Part shown: piece after piece, positions 52,866 to 62,190 of the stretch
Layout of the letters: the number at the start of each line of letters is the position of its first letter
How positions within the stretch are numbered: position 1 is the first letter of the stretch
NCBI GenBank assembly: GCA_905198475.1
Contig: CAJKCQ010000002.1
Location: forward strand, 25,756-89,755
Origin: an uncultured Sutterella sp.
GTDB taxonomy: Bacteria; Pseudomonadota; Gammaproteobacteria; Burkholderiales; Burkholderiaceae_F
Length of the DNA: 64,000 nucleotides
Reading direction: 5' to 3'
Made by a program: the position numbers and the translations under genes
The notes under the pieces: generated by a model
The model's input: the letters and a program-made list of their open reading frames with translations, nothing else
Told to the model about the DNA's origin: nothing
The model's database searches: none

Positions 52866-53798
52866 ATGTCCAGCAACACCTGCCGTTATCTCTGCGCGCT
52901 TCTCTCCGAAGGAAGCTTCTCCAAGGCCGCGCAGTTCCTCGACATCTCGCAGCCCTCGCTCTCGCAGTTCCTGCTGCGGCTCGAGACGGAGGCGGGTACC
53001 GAGCTCGTGGACCGCGCCGTGAAGCCCCTGCGCCTCACGCCGGCGGGCGAATTGTTTCTGAGGACGGAACGGCAGGTCGATCAGTTGCGCGAAACCTGCG
53101 CCAAGCAGATGGACGACATCAAGGCGGGCGTGCGCGGGCACGTGACGATCGGGGCGTCGGACTACCGCGAGACGTTTTTCCTCACCGAAGTGCTGCCGGT
53201 CTTCCGCAACCTCTACCCGAACATCGAGATCTCGGTCGCCGAAGGCCGCACGAAGGAGCTCGAGGAGCTCGCGATGTCCGGGGTGACGGACTTCTCGCTC
53301 GTGATCATGCCGCTCTACCATCCGTCGGCCCTTGAGGTGACGGAGCTCTACACCGAGCGGCTCCTGATCGCAATGAACGCGAACCACCCGATCGCGCGGC
53401 GCATGCCCGAAACGGCGAGTGCGGAATATCCTGCGCTCGACTTCACGGAGCTCGACCGCGAGCCCTTCCTGATGATCAAGAAGGGCCAGAAGATGAACCG
53501 GCTCTTCCACGACCTCTGCGACCGCACGGGCGCCGCACCGCGCGTGGTCCTGCAGAGCGAGTCCATGATCGCCGCCCTCGCGCTCGCGAGCGTGGGTTTG
53601 GGCGTCACGCTCACCACCGAGACCCTCGCGCGCCGGTCGGCGACCACCGCGCCCTTGCGGTGCTTCTCCATCAGCCCGGAGGTGCCGCCGCGCGTCGTGG
53701 CCGCGGCCTACCGCGGAGACCGCTATCTCTCGAAGGCCGCGCGCGCCTTGATTCAGGTGATGCTCGACGTGGCTGGAGCGAAGTTCCAGCGCGGGTGA
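52866..53798 (+). CDS. LysR-family regulator, probable controller of ttdAB
   Basis: The 310-residue protein starts at the ATG at 52866 (MSSNTCRYLCALLSEGSFSKAAQFLDISQPSLSQFLLRLETEAG), a typical LysR helix-turn-helix, and has the ligand-binding domain GHVTIGASDYRETFFLTEVLP with LIAMNANHPIARR. It converges with ttdB, and dyads of LysR type lie upstream of the ttdA promoter. In E. coli the LysR protein TtdR controls ttdAB, so a similar role is likely here, although TtdR orthology is not demonstrated. Confidence 0.8.
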   Translation: MSSNTCRYLCALLSEGSFSKAAQFLDISQPSLSQFLLRLETEAGTELVDRAVKPLRLTPAGELFLRTERQVDQLRETCAKQMDDIKAGVRGHVTIGASDYRETFFLTEVLPVFRNLYPNIEISVAEGRTKELEELAMSGVTDFSLVIMPLYHPSALEVTELYTERLLIAMNANHPIARRMPETASAEYPALDFTELDREPFLMIKKGQKMNRLFHDLCDRTGAAPRVVLQSESMIAALALASVGLGVTLTTETLARRSATTAPLRCFSISPEVPPRVVAAAYRGDRYLSKAARALIQVMLDVAGAKFQRG

Positions 53799-53902
53799 GA
53801 GCGCCCGGGCGCCCTCACGGACGAGGCGGCGGCGCTTTGCGCAGGCCGCCTTCACAGCCTTCGACCAGGCGGATACGGCCGTCGTCCGGCCGGCGCGGTC
53901 TC

Positions 53903-53942
53903 AGAAAAAAAGAACCGGCGGCTGGTCAAGGGCCGTCGGTTC
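53903..53942 (-). terminator. Terminator of ttdAB
   Basis: GAACCGGCGGC (53912-53922) pairs with GCCGTCGGTTC (53932-53942) with one G-U pair. On the minus strand the stem is followed by TTTTTTTC. It lies about 95 bases beyond the ttdB stop and would also serve the converging LysR gene. Confidence 0.85.
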
Positions 53943-54034
53943 GATGAGGAACGGGGAGAAGATCTCCTGAGGTGGAGATCCCCGGCGCCGCGCCCTCATT
54001 GGGGCGGGACGCCGGGTGGAGAGAAGGAGGAACG

Positions 54035-54655
54035 TTATTTCTGATAGTCCACGAGGGCGCTGATGCGCTCGACGATCGGGTCCTTGCGTTCGTTGAAGAC
54101 CGCCTTGTTCTTTTCAAAGAGGTTGTTGCCGTGGGCGTCGATCGAGCAGATGAGGGGACCGAACTCCTTCACGCGCATCACCCACATGGATTCCGGCATG
54201 CCGAGTTCGGGCCACTGCACGTCCTCTACCTCCTCGACGCATTCGGCCGCCACGACGGCGCAGCCGCCCGGGAAGACGCAGTGGATGGCCTTCGACTCCT
54301 TGCAGCCCGCGGTGGTGTTCGGGCCCATGCCGCCCTTGCCGACGATGAGTTTCACGCCCGTTTCGGCGAGGAACTCCTTCTCAAACTTCTCCATGCGCAT
54401 CGAGGTGGTCGGGCCGATGGAGACGACCTTCCAGCCGCTCTTGGAGTCCTTCGTCGGAACCATGATCGGACCGGCGTGGAAGATGGCCTTGCCGTGCAGA
54501 TCCACGGGGAGCTTGCGGCCGAGCTTGACGAGGCGGTGGTGGGCCTGGTCGCGCGCGGTGATGAGGTAGCCCGTCAGGTAGAGAATGTCGCCGATCTTGA
54601 TGTCTTCGAGGTCTTTGTCCTTGATCGGGGTCGTCAAAATCTTCTTGGTGCTCAC
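54035..54655 (-). CDS. ttdB: L(+)-tartrate dehydratase beta subunit
   Basis: The 206-residue protein reads almost collinearly with E. coli Ttd[85 protein letters not shown] and [10 protein letters not shown]. With TtdA it dehydrates L-tartrate to oxaloacetate in the cytoplasm under anaerobic conditions. The start is GTG at 54655, overlapping the ttdA stop as GTGA. The related class I fumarase beta chain is an alternative call, since many anaerobes use two-subunit fumarases with the same fold. Confidence 0.85.
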   Translation of the reverse strand: MSTKKILTTPIKDKDLEDIKIGDILYLTGYLITARDQAHHRLVKLGRKLPVDLHGKAIFHAGPIMVPTKDSKSGWKVVSIGPTTSMRMEKFEKEFLAETGVKLIVGKGGMGPNTTAGCKESKAIHCVFPGGCAVVAAECVEEVEDVQWPELGMPESMWVMRVKEFGPLICSIDAHGNNLFEKNKAVFNERKDPIVERISALVDYQK

Positions 54656-55551
54656 AGCGTGACTCCCTTGTGGGAAACAAATTCGTAGGTCATGTCCGGA
54701 CGGACGCGGATGCAGGCGCGGCGGTGCGCCCAGCAGCCCGTGGAGACGCCCACGGCGATGCAGGAGGGATGGCGCGCGGCCTGTTCGACGTTGACGCCCA
54801 TCACGGTCTTCTTGCCCGTGAGGCCGCCTGGCCCGAGGTTGAGCTCATTCAACCCGTCGCAGATCAGGCGCTCGAACTCGGCGCCGGTGGGGTTGGAGTT
54901 GTGCGACCCGACGGGGCGCATCAGGGCGCGCTTGGAGAGCGTGGCCGCGACTTCGCAGGAGCCCGCGATGCCGATGCCGAGGAGGAGCGGCGGGCAGGCG
55001 TTGATGCCGCGCTCGGTCATGATGTCGAAGACGAACTTCACGACGCCTTCATAGCCTTCGAGCGGCATGAGGACCTTCGCGGCGCCCGGGAGCGAGCAGC
55101 CGCCGCCCGCCATGTAGCCGTAGATCTCGGCTTCGTCGGAGTCCGGCACGATCTGCCAGTCGATCCAGGGAATACGCACGCCCGTGTTGTTGCCCGTGTT
55201 CTTCTCGTCGAAGATCTGCACGGCGTTGTGGCGCAGCGGGGCCTCCTTGGTCGCGCGGATCGTCGCTTCGCGCAGGCACTCCTCCATTTCGCCGAGCAGC
55301 GGGAAGTTCGCGCCCACTTTGACGAAGTACTGGATGACGCCCGTGTCCTGGCAGAGCGGAACGTTGTTCTTCTTCGCGAGGGCCATGTCGCGGAACATGG
55401 CGTCGTAGATGGTGTTGGCGATGTCGCTCGTCTGTTCAGAGCGAAGCTCCGTGAGGCTCTGCATCACGTCGTCGGGCAGGTGCTTGCCGAAGTACGCCGT
55501 GAACTTCGCCATCAGATCGGTGAACTCGCTGCGGAGCGCTTCCTTCTGCAT
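54652..55551 (-). CDS. ttdA: L(+)-tartrate dehydratase alpha subunit
   Basis: This 299-residue subunit carries the [4Fe-4S] cluster of the dehydratase. ACQDTG-type cluster ligation is seen in [17 protein letters not shown], with further Cys in [16 protein letters not shown] and [31 protein letters not shown] and [30 protein letters not shown] are close to E. coli TtdA, and length (303 there) agrees. AGGAG seven bases before the ATG at 55551 fixes the start. The promoter on the minus strand begins near 55722, so the mRNA leader includes a long homopolymer (G22 on the plus strand), which is unusual. Confidence 0.87.
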   Translation of the reverse strand: MQKEALRSEFTDLMAKFTAYFGKHLPDDVMQSLTELRSEQTSDIANTIYDAMFRDMALAKKNNVPLCQDTGVIQYFVKVGANFPLLGEMEECLREATIRATKEAPLRHNAVQIFDEKNTGNNTGVRIPWIDWQIVPDSDEAEIYGYMAGGGCSLPGAAKVLMPLEGYEGVVKFVFDIMTERGINACPPLLLGIGIAGSCEVAATLSKRALMRPVGSHNSNPTGAEFERLICDGLNELNLGPGGLTGKKTVMGVNVEQAARHPSCIAVGVSTGCWAHRRACIRVRPDMTYEFVSHKGVTL

Positions 55552-55630
55552 GAGGTCTTTCTCCTGATGTGGGGGTCTTTGGAAAGGTGGTCGGCCGAGG
55601 CTTCGTGCCGGGGCTCTCTGCCGGCGGGGC

Positions 55631-55652
55631 GGGGGGGGGGGGGGGGGGGGGG
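55631..55652. repeat. 22-base G homopolymer in the ttdAB leader
   Basis: Exactly 22 consecutive G on the plus strand (C on the transcribed strand) lie 80 bases before the ttdA start codon and about 35 bases after the predicted transcription start. Tracts of this length vary by slipped-strand mispairing in other bacteria. A sequencing or assembly artefact is the main alternative. Confidence 0.85.
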
Positions 55653-55693
55653 TGGAAGTCCCGCGGGCGGCGCCTCCCTCAGCTGATGGACGT

Positions 55694-55722
55694 AGTCTAG
55701 GAGAAGGAGATCTATAAGTCAA
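55694..55722 (-). promoter_or_regulatory. Predicted sigma-70 promoter of ttdAB
   Basis: On the minus strand TTGACT (55722-55717) and TAGACT (55699-55694) are separated by 17 bases, a near-consensus -35 and a fair -10. Transcription would begin near 55687. Confidence 0.65.
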
Positions 55723-55726
55723 ATAC

Positions 55727-55763
55727 TTAATAGTCTATTAAAGATATAGTCATACAGCTATAT
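55727..55763. promoter_or_regulatory. Two dyads upstream of the ttdAB promoter, candidate LysR sites
   Basis: TTAATAG-T-CTATTAA (55727-55741) is a perfect 7-1-7 palindrome, and ATATAG-N8-CTATAT (55744-55763) is a perfect interrupted dyad of LysR-box type. Both lie directly upstream of the -35 element, the usual place for a LysR activator. Confidence 0.55.
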
Positions 55764-55873
55764 TGATGAGGGGAAGCCGGCGCCGTGGAGGTCGACCGCC
55801 GGAGGCGCGCCGCCCGCGGAAGGTCCCGGCGGGCGCAGGGAATATGCCGATGAGCGGGCGCCGTCAGGCGTTC

Positions 55874-56513
55874 TCACGTGTGACTTTCCGCGGGGGAAGG
55901 CGTCTGGGGAGCATCGACGGGGACGCCGTCCGGTGCTTCGTCGGCAGTGGTCTGAGGCGAGCGGAAGAAGAGGGTGCCGGCCTTCGGGTGGAAGGAGCGG
56001 AAGGCGAGGACCGGTGCGTCGTCTCCGAGCGTCTTCGCATACGCGTCGAGGCGGGTGAAGACGGCGTGGGCGTCCCAGAGCACGGCTTCGAGATAGGAGC
56101 GGCGCTCGGAGAAGGTTTCGCCCGTCACCACGGCCTCATTCGGCGCTTCGGAGAGGAGCGCCTTGAGGTCCGCGAGGAGCTTCTTCTGGAAGCGCTTCGG
56201 CCGCTTCCGGATCCGGAGTCTCCCGGCGCTTGAAGTAGATGAGCCCCGCGGCCGCGCCCTTTTGGGTGAACGTCGTTTACAGCCGTCGGGTCGCCCGCAC
56301 GCAGCCCGTTGAGAAGCGAAGCCGCTCGGGGTTTCCCCGAAGCGGATGTCGGATCTGGGAGGCTGCGCTCCGGGCTTGGGTTTGAGCCAGTATTCGAGGC
56401 GTTCGCTCCGCGCGTCCTCGTAGGTCCAGTCGGACGCGCGCGGCTCTCAGGCGGCGAATCGCTCCCGGAGCTCGAAGATCGGGAGGATCTCGCCCGCGGC
56501 CGCTTCGGGAGAA
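55874..56513 (-). pseudogene. Degraded coding remnants of unknown origin
   Basis: On the minus strand, protein-like pieces occur in different frames: EILPIFELRERFAA and WTYEDARSERLEYWLKPKPGA near 56400-56510, AAAGLIYFKRRETPDPEAAEAL near 56200-56260, and KALLSEAPNEAVVTGETFSE, YLEAVLWDAHAVFTRLDAYAKTL and LAFRSFHPKAGTLFFRS from 56160 to 55950. Stops and frame changes separate them. They look like one decayed gene whose family I do not recognise; a transposase is possible. Confidence 0.4.
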
Positions 56514-58736
56514 CTACTGCTGGTTCGCGAGTTCGTCGACGCGCTTCTGGATCATCGCGGTGATCTCGTAGTGGTTGATGAGTTCACGCGCGAAGAGCAG
56601 GAACGTGAGGTAGAGCTCGGAGCCGCGGATCGAGAGGTTCTCCGACGGAATCGCGCGCAGAAGGTCGCTCTGCAGGCGGTCGATTTCGGCGAGCACCTGC
56701 TGCGCGCCCGCATGGAGCTTCTGCAGGTCGGGCGAGGAGCCGCCCGCGGCCCTCACGCCGTCGATCATCGCGAGGAGCTCCTTGAGCTCCCCGGCGAGCC
56801 GGTCGTCGAAGATGCGGTGGCGGTTGGCGACGTGGTCGACCGCGAGCTTCGCGAGGCTCTGCAGGGAGCGCGCCACTTCGCGCATGTTCGTGAACGCGCG
56901 GAAATAGTAGTAGCGGGCGTCGAAATCCGCCTTCTTCGGGTTCTTGTCGGCGAGCGCCATGCGGTAGTAGACGCTTCGCTGCGCGGAGAGTTCGTCGAAG
57001 AAGGCCGAGGCGTCGGCCTTGGCGTGCCGCAGGGCGCGTTCGCGGTCGGCGAGGAGGCCCTCGAGAACCGCGCGGGTGATGCGCAGCGACTCGGTGAAGT
57101 TCTCCGGCGTTTTTTCGTCGATGATCGCGTGGATCGTCGGCGCGTCGTAGCGTTGCTTGGCCCGTTCGGCAAGCGAGGCCGCTTCGCCGCGGGCCTTGAG
57201 GTTCGAGCGCACGAGGAGCGTCACGGCGCCCGCACCGAGAATCACCGCCATCACTTCGCCGCCCCAGAAGATGAGGCAGGCGACGAGGCCCGCCAGGGTG
57301 CTCGCGCAGATCGCGGTGAAGAACCAGCCCGAGATCACCGTGAGGACGCCCGAGATGCGGTAGACCGCGGTCTCACGGTCCCAGGCGCCGTCGGCGAAGG
57401 ACGAGCCCATGGCGACCATGAAGGTGACGTAGGTGGTCGAAAGCGGGAGCTTGAGGGACGTCGCCGACGCGATCAGGATCGCGGAGAGCACGAGGTTGAT
57501 CGAGGCGCGGACGTAGTCGAAGGGAAGAGGAACTTCGCCCGGCTTCGTCGGAGCTGGCTCGAAGCGGTTCGCGAGGCTGCGCTTCAGAGGGATCGGCATG
57601 ATTTGGTTGATGATGCGGCCGGCGGACATCGAGGCGCGCACGATCATGCGCCCCGGGAGCGAGGCGCCGAACTGCTCCTGCTCGCCCGAGTGGGAGGACG
57701 AGAGGTTGATCGAAGTCTGAATGACGCGGTGCGCCTTCTTCGAGAACCAGAGCGTGAGGACCATCACGAGGCCCGAAGCGAGCAGGAAGAAGGTCGGAGC
57801 GGTGGAGGGGTTGAGGAGCCCGCCCATCATGAAGCCCGAAACGTCGGAGCCCGAAGCCGTCCATTCCTTCCAGCTCTCCCAGGCGGCGAGCGGCACGCCC
57901 ACGAAGTTCACGAGGTCGTTGCCGGCGAAGGCGAAGGCAAGCGAGAACGTGCCTGCAAGGATGATCACCTTGAAGATGTTCACCTTGAAGACATTCATCA
58001 GGATCTGGAAGAGGATCGAGAAGCCGACGAAGAGGACGGCGAGGATTACCTGCGTGTTGGCGTTGATCCAGTCGATCCACTCGGGGCGCATGAAGGAGGC
58101 GCCCTTGGCGCCCTTCATCACGAGGAAGTAGATGATCGCGGTGATCGAGATGCCCGCGTAGACCGCACCCACCTTGCGGTAGGCCCCTTCAAACTTGAAG
58201 GAGAAGATGAGGCGCGCGACGTACTGCACCACCGCGCCCGCGACGAAGGCGACCACCACCGAGATCAGGATGCCGGAGATGATCGTGAGCGCCTTGGAGT
58301 TGTTGATGTATTGGGCGACGTCGCCGATCGAGGCGCCTTCGCTCATGAGCTTGAAGCCCGCCGCGGCGATCGAGGCGCCCAACAGGTCGAAGACGATAGA
58401 GACGGTGGTCGAGGTCGGGAGCCCGAGCGAATTGAAGGTGTCGAGCAGAATCACGTCCGCGACCATCACCGCGAAGAAGATCACCATCACCTCGGCGAAG
58501 GTGAACAGCTGCGGGTTGAAGATGCCCGAGCGCGCGATCTCCATCATCCCTGAGGAGAAGGTCGCGCCGAGGAGCACGCCGATCGAGGCGACCCACATGG
58601 TGGTGCGGAACTTGGCGATCCGGCAGCCGATGGCGGAGTTGAGGAAGTTCACCGCGTCGTTGGAGACGCCGACGAAGAGGTCTATGCAGGCGATGACGCC
58701 GAGGAAGGCGAGCAACACCAAATAGTATTGTTCCAT
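56514..58736 (-). CDS. PiT-type inorganic phosphate transporter with C-terminal PhoU-like region
   Basis: The 740-residue protein begins MEQYYLVLLAFLGVIACIDLF. It has the two PiT signature repeats, GVSNDAVNFLNSAIGCRIAKFRTT near residue 22 and, in the second half, FAGNDLVNFVGVPLAAWESW, plus LGLPTSTTVSIVFDLLG and LKLPLSTTYVTFMVAMGSSFADGAW. About 12 membrane segments end near residue 520. A cytoplasmic helical region of about 200 residues follows (SLRITRAVLEGLLADRERALRHAK, ADFDARYYYFRAFTNMREVARSLQSLAKLAVDHVANRH) and resembles PhoU-type proteins. PiT carriers are secondary, metal-phosphate/H+ symporters. A strong PhoB box array lies upstream. The gene is one of a tandem pair that share a 929-base identical block. 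Confidence 0.87.
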   Translation of the reverse strand: MEQYYLVLLAFLGVIACIDLFVGVSNDAVNFLNSAIGCRIAKFRTTMWVASIGVLLGATFSSGMMEIARSGIFNPQLFTFAEVMVIFFAVMVADVILLDTFNSLGLPTSTTVSIVFDLLGASIAAAGFKLMSEGASIGDVAQYINNSKALTIISGILISVVVAFVAGAVVQYVARLIFSFKFEGAYRKVGAVYAGISITAIIYFLVMKGAKGASFMRPEWIDWINANTQVILAVLFVGFSILFQILMNVFKVNIFKVIILAGTFSLAFAFAGNDLVNFVGVPLAAWESWKEWTASGSDVSGFMMGGLLNPSTAPTFFLLASGLVMVLTLWFSKKAHRVIQTSINLSSSHSGEQEQFGASLPGRMIVRASMSAGRIINQIMPIPLKRSLANRFEPAPTKPGEVPLPFDYVRASINLVLSAILIASATSLKLPLSTTYVTFMVAMGSSFADGAWDRETAVYRISGVLTVISGWFFTAICASTLAGLVACLIFWGGEVMAVILGAGAVTLLVRSNLKARGEAASLAERAKQRYDAPTIHAIIDEKTPENFTESLRITRAVLEGLLADRERALRHAKADASAFFDELSAQRSVYYRMALADKNPKKADFDARYYYFRAFTNMREVARSLQSLAKLAVDHVANRHRIFDDRLAGELKELLAMIDGVRAAGGSSPDLQKLHAGAQQVLAEIDRLQSDLLRAIPSENLSIRGSELYLTFLLFARELINHYEITAMIQKRVDELANQQ
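57326..58254. repeat. Copy A of a 929-base identical duplicated block
   Basis: This block is base-for-base identical to 59826-60754, exactly 2500 bases away, while sequence just outside differs at many positions. It covers the middle of the first PiT gene. The pattern indicates recent gene conversion between the two paralogues. Confidence 0.85.
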
Positions 58737-58818
58737 GACTCTTGCGCGCCGCGCGGGACTCTGCGCGGGCGTCCTTATGAGGGTTGCTGTGGGACGCTCG
58801 GGATTCTCCCGGGAGCTG

Positions 58819-58858
58819 ATGACGGCTCCGTGACCGGAATATGACAATTCAATGACAA
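58819..58858 (-). promoter_or_regulatory. PhoB box array upstream of the first PiT gene
   Basis: On the minus strand four heptamers begin every 11 bases: TTGTCAT (58858), TTGTCAT (58847), CGGTCAC (58836) and CCGTCAT (58825). The first pair with its 4-base spacer matches the 18-bp Pho box consensus (CTGTCAT-N4-CTGTCAY), so the array holds two tandem boxes. It lies about 83-122 bases before the start codon. Confidence 0.8.
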
Positions 58859-59001
58859 CGTCACGAACGCGCCACATGCCTTGCGGCGCATCAAGCCCAA
58901 CGCCGCTTCGCAAACGGAGAAAATGACGACGCCCCGCACCGGCGTGGAGGCCGGGCGGGGCGTCGTCATTCAAAGAAGGACGGTGGTCGACACCGGAAGG
59001 C

Positions 59002-61236
59002 TCAGGCCTCCTGCGCGGCCGCCTTGTCGCTCAGGTGGTTCAGCTGCTCCAGAATCATCGCGGTGATCTCATAGCGGTTGATGAGGTCGCGGGCGAAGAG
59101 GAGGAACGCGAGGTAGAGCTCACAGCCGCGGATCGAGAGCTTCTCGGACGGAATCGCGCGCAGAAGCACGGTCTGCAGCTTGTCGATCTCGACGAGGACC
59201 GCCTGGGCGTTCGCGTGGAGCGCGGCGACGTCGGGTTCGCCGGACTCGGCCGCGCTCATTCGGTCGAGCAGGGCGAGCAGCGCCTTCAGATCGTCGGCGA
59301 GGCGTCCTTCATAGACGCGGTGACGGTTGGCGACGTGGTCCTGGGCGAATTTGGCGAGGCTCTGCAGCGACCGGCCCACCTCACGCATGTTCGTGAAGGC
59401 GCGGAAGTAGCAGTAGCGGGCGTCGAAGTCGGTCTTCTTCGGGTTCTTGTCGGCGAGCGCCATGCGGTAGTAGACGCTGCGTTCGCCCGAGAGGTCGTCG
59501 AAGAAGTCCGAGGCGTCGTCCTTGGCGGCCTTCAGGGCGCGCTCGCGGTCGTCGAGAAGACCCGACAAAACGTCGTGCGTGATCTTGAGGGTGCGCTTGA
59601 GGTTTTCAGGCGCCTTCTTGTCGACGAGTTGGCGGATCGAAAGGGCGTCCCAACGCTGCGCGGCCTGGCCGGAGAGCGAGTCTTCGCCGAGGGGCTTCAA
59701 GTTCGAGCGCACGAGCACCGCAATGGCGATGACGCCGAGGGCGACCGCCATCACTTCGCCGCCCCAGAAGACGAGGAGCGCGACCACCGCGGCGAGCGAG
59801 CTCGCGCAGAGGGCGGTGATGAACTAGCCCGAGATCACCGTGAGGACGCCCGAGATGCGGTAGACCGCGGTCTCACGGTCCCAGGCGCCGTCGGCGAAGG
59901 ACGAGCCCATGGCGACCATGAAGGTGACGTAGGTGGTCGAAAGCGGGAGCTTGAGGGACGTCGCCGACGCGATCAGGATCGCGGAGAGCACGAGGTTGAT
60001 CGAGGCGCGGACGTAGTCGAAGGGAAGAGGAACTTCGCCCGGCTTCGTCGGAGCTGGCTCGAAGCGGTTCGCGAGGCTGCGCTTCAGAGGGATCGGCATG
60101 ATTTGGTTGATGATGCGGCCGGCGGACATCGAGGCGCGCACGATCATGCGCCCCGGGAGCGAGGCGCCGAACTGCTCCTGCTCGCCCGAGTGGGAGGACG
60201 AGAGGTTGATCGAAGTCTGAATGACGCGGTGCGCCTTCTTCGAGAACCAGAGCGTGAGGACCATCACGAGGCCCGAAGCGAGCAGGAAGAAGGTCGGAGC
60301 GGTGGAGGGGTTGAGGAGCCCGCCCATCATGAAGCCCGAAACGTCGGAGCCCGAAGCCGTCCATTCCTTCCAGCTCTCCCAGGCGGCGAGCGGCACGCCC
60401 ACGAAGTTCACGAGGTCGTTGCCGGCGAAGGCGAAGGCAAGCGAGAACGTGCCTGCAAGGATGATCACCTTGAAGATGTTCACCTTGAAGACATTCATCA
60501 GGATCTGGAAGAGGATCGAGAAGCCGACGAAGAGGACGGCGAGGATTACCTGCGTGTTGGCGTTGATCCAGTCGATCCACTCGGGGCGCATGAAGGAGGC
60601 GCCCTTGGCGCCCTTCATCACGAGGAAGTAGATGATCGCGGTGATCGAGATGCCCGCGTAGACCGCACCCACCTTGCGGTAGGCCCCTTCAAACTTGAAG
60701 GAGAAGATGAGGCGCGCGACGTACTGCACCACCGCGCCCGCGACGAAGGCGACCGCGACGGAGATCAGGATGCCCGAAATGATCGCCAGGGCTTTGGAGT
60801 TGTTGATGTAGTCGGCGACTTCAAGAAGCGAAGCGCCAGTCGACAGGAGCTTGTAGGCGGCCGCGGCGATCGCGGAGCCGAGGAGCTCGAAGACGATCGA
60901 GACCGTGGTCGAGGTCGGGAGCCCGAGCGAATTGAACGCGTCGAGAAGCAACACGTCCGCCACCATGACGGCGAAGAACACCACCATGATTTCGGCGAAG
61001 GAGAACATCTGCGGGTGGAAGACGCCCGAACGGGCGATCTCCATCATCCCGGAGGAGAACGTGGCGCCCAGCATCACGCCGATCGACGCGACCCACATCG
61101 TGGTGCGGAACTTGGCGATGCGGCAGCCGAGGGCGGAGTTGAGGAAGTTGACGGCGTCGTTTGAGACGCCGACGAAGAGGTCGATGACGGCGATGACCGC
61201 GAGGAACGCGAGCAACGCCAAATAGTATTGTTCCAT
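59002..61236 (-). pseudogene. Second PiT-type phosphate transporter, interrupted by an in-frame TAG
   Basis: The gene is a tandem paralogue of the one at 56514-58736, with the same architecture: MEQYYLALLAFLAVIAVIDLF, both PiT repeats and the C-terminal PhoU-like region. At 59824-59826 the Trp codon found in the paralogue (ISGWFFTAICAS) is TAG, giving ISG-stop-FITALCAS; the frame is otherwise open to 59002. Translation would stop after 470 residues, before the last membrane segment and the helical C-terminal region. The substitution lies exactly at the edge of the 929-base converted block. It may be a pseudogene, a readthrough site or a sequence error at a repeat boundary. A PhoB-like array precedes it. 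Confidence 0.8.
59826..60754. repeat. Copy B of the 929-base identical duplicated block
   Basis: Identical to 57326-58254. On its left the mismatch at 59825 creates the amber codon; on its right the copies diverge from 60755. Confidence 0.85.
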
Positions 61237-61302
61237 GATTGAGGGCAGCCCAAAGGGTTTTTACTTAAGGTCTTGGGACGGTCCCCATTGTGGTGCGTGC
61301 AT

Positions 61303-61342
61303 GTGACGGCTCCGTGTTGCTTTTTTGACGTCCGTGTGACGT
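61303..61342 (-). promoter_or_regulatory. PhoB-like array upstream of the second PiT gene
   Basis: On the minus strand heptamers again recur every 11 bases: ACGTCAC (61342), ACGTCAA (61331), GCAACAC (61320) and CCGTCAC (61309). They are weaker than those of the paralogue but share its layout and the string CACGGAGCCGTCA. Confidence 0.6.
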
Positions 61343-61399
61343 TTCCGTGCCGCCACGCCCGAAACACCTGTAAACCGGGCGTTGCGGGCGGATCCACGT

Positions 61400-62190
61400 T
61401 CAGAGGCGCGCGCTGCTACCGAGCGCCGGAGCGTCCGCGTCGTCGGGAGCAGGGTAGAGCGCGTGGAGCGCGGCGATTTCGCCGAGCACCTCGAAGACCC
61501 GCCGCAGCCCGCGTCCACATAGGCCATCAGGAGCCGGAGCGAGGGCGTGCAGACCATGCGCCGCGGCGCGAAGCCGAGGAAGATATCCGGGATGTACGGG
61601 TGCTCCTCCGCGCCCGCAAGGCAGACGTAGGTCTGCTCGAGCATGCGCTCGACGAGCTTTTCTCGCGTGTCGGCGCCCGCGGCCCGTCTGGTGGGACATC
61701 ACGAGGACGGCGTCCCAGGGCTGGAGAGTGATGCTCGTGACGTTCGGCGGATAGTCGAGTCCGCAGGAGACGCTCACGATGCCGTCGAGCCGGCCGTCCA
61801 GGAGGCGCTCGAGCAGGTCCCGCGGCGGCTGCGTCTCCGGGATGAGCAGCAGGTGCGGGTGGCGTTCGCGCAGCCGCGAGAGGAGGTTGGTGAGGATCCC
61901 GGCGCTGATCACGCCCGGGCAGACGCCGAGGCGCACCTTGGCCTTTTCGCCCGAGAGAATGTCGTCGGCGTTCCGGCGGGCGCACTCCATCATCGCGAGG
62001 ATGCGCCCGGCGTCGGCGAGGAACCCTTCGCCCACGGGCGTCAGGGTGAGCGTGCGGTTCGAGCGGTTTATGAGCGGCGCCCCCCACCTCTTCCTCCAAC
62101 GCCCGGATCCAGAGGCTCAGCGCCGGCTGCGAGACGCCGAGGCGTTCGGCGGCGCGGCCGAAGTGCGTGGTCTGGGCGAACAACGGCGAA
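61400..62190 (-). pseudogene. LysR-family regulator pseudogene with several frameshifts
   Basis: Reading from 62190, FAQTTHFGRAAERLGVSQPA and LSLWIRALEEEVG give the helix-turn-helix, without the usual first 10-20 residues. The frame then shifts near 62085 to LTPVGEGFLADAGRILAMMECARRN and VRLGVCPGVISAGILTNLLSR. It shifts again near 61690 to EKLVERMLEQTYVCLAGAEEHPYIPDIFLGFAPRRMVC, and once more near 61500 to FEVLGEIAALHALYPAP. At least three frameshifts make it non-functional. It abuts the flavoprotein remnant on its 5' side, so its start and promoter are lost. Confidence 0.75.

Noticed and set aside
55631..55652. The G tract as a promoter-spacer phase switch
   Set aside because: The predicted -35/-10 pair lies at 55722-55694, so the tract is downstream in the leader, not between promoter elements.
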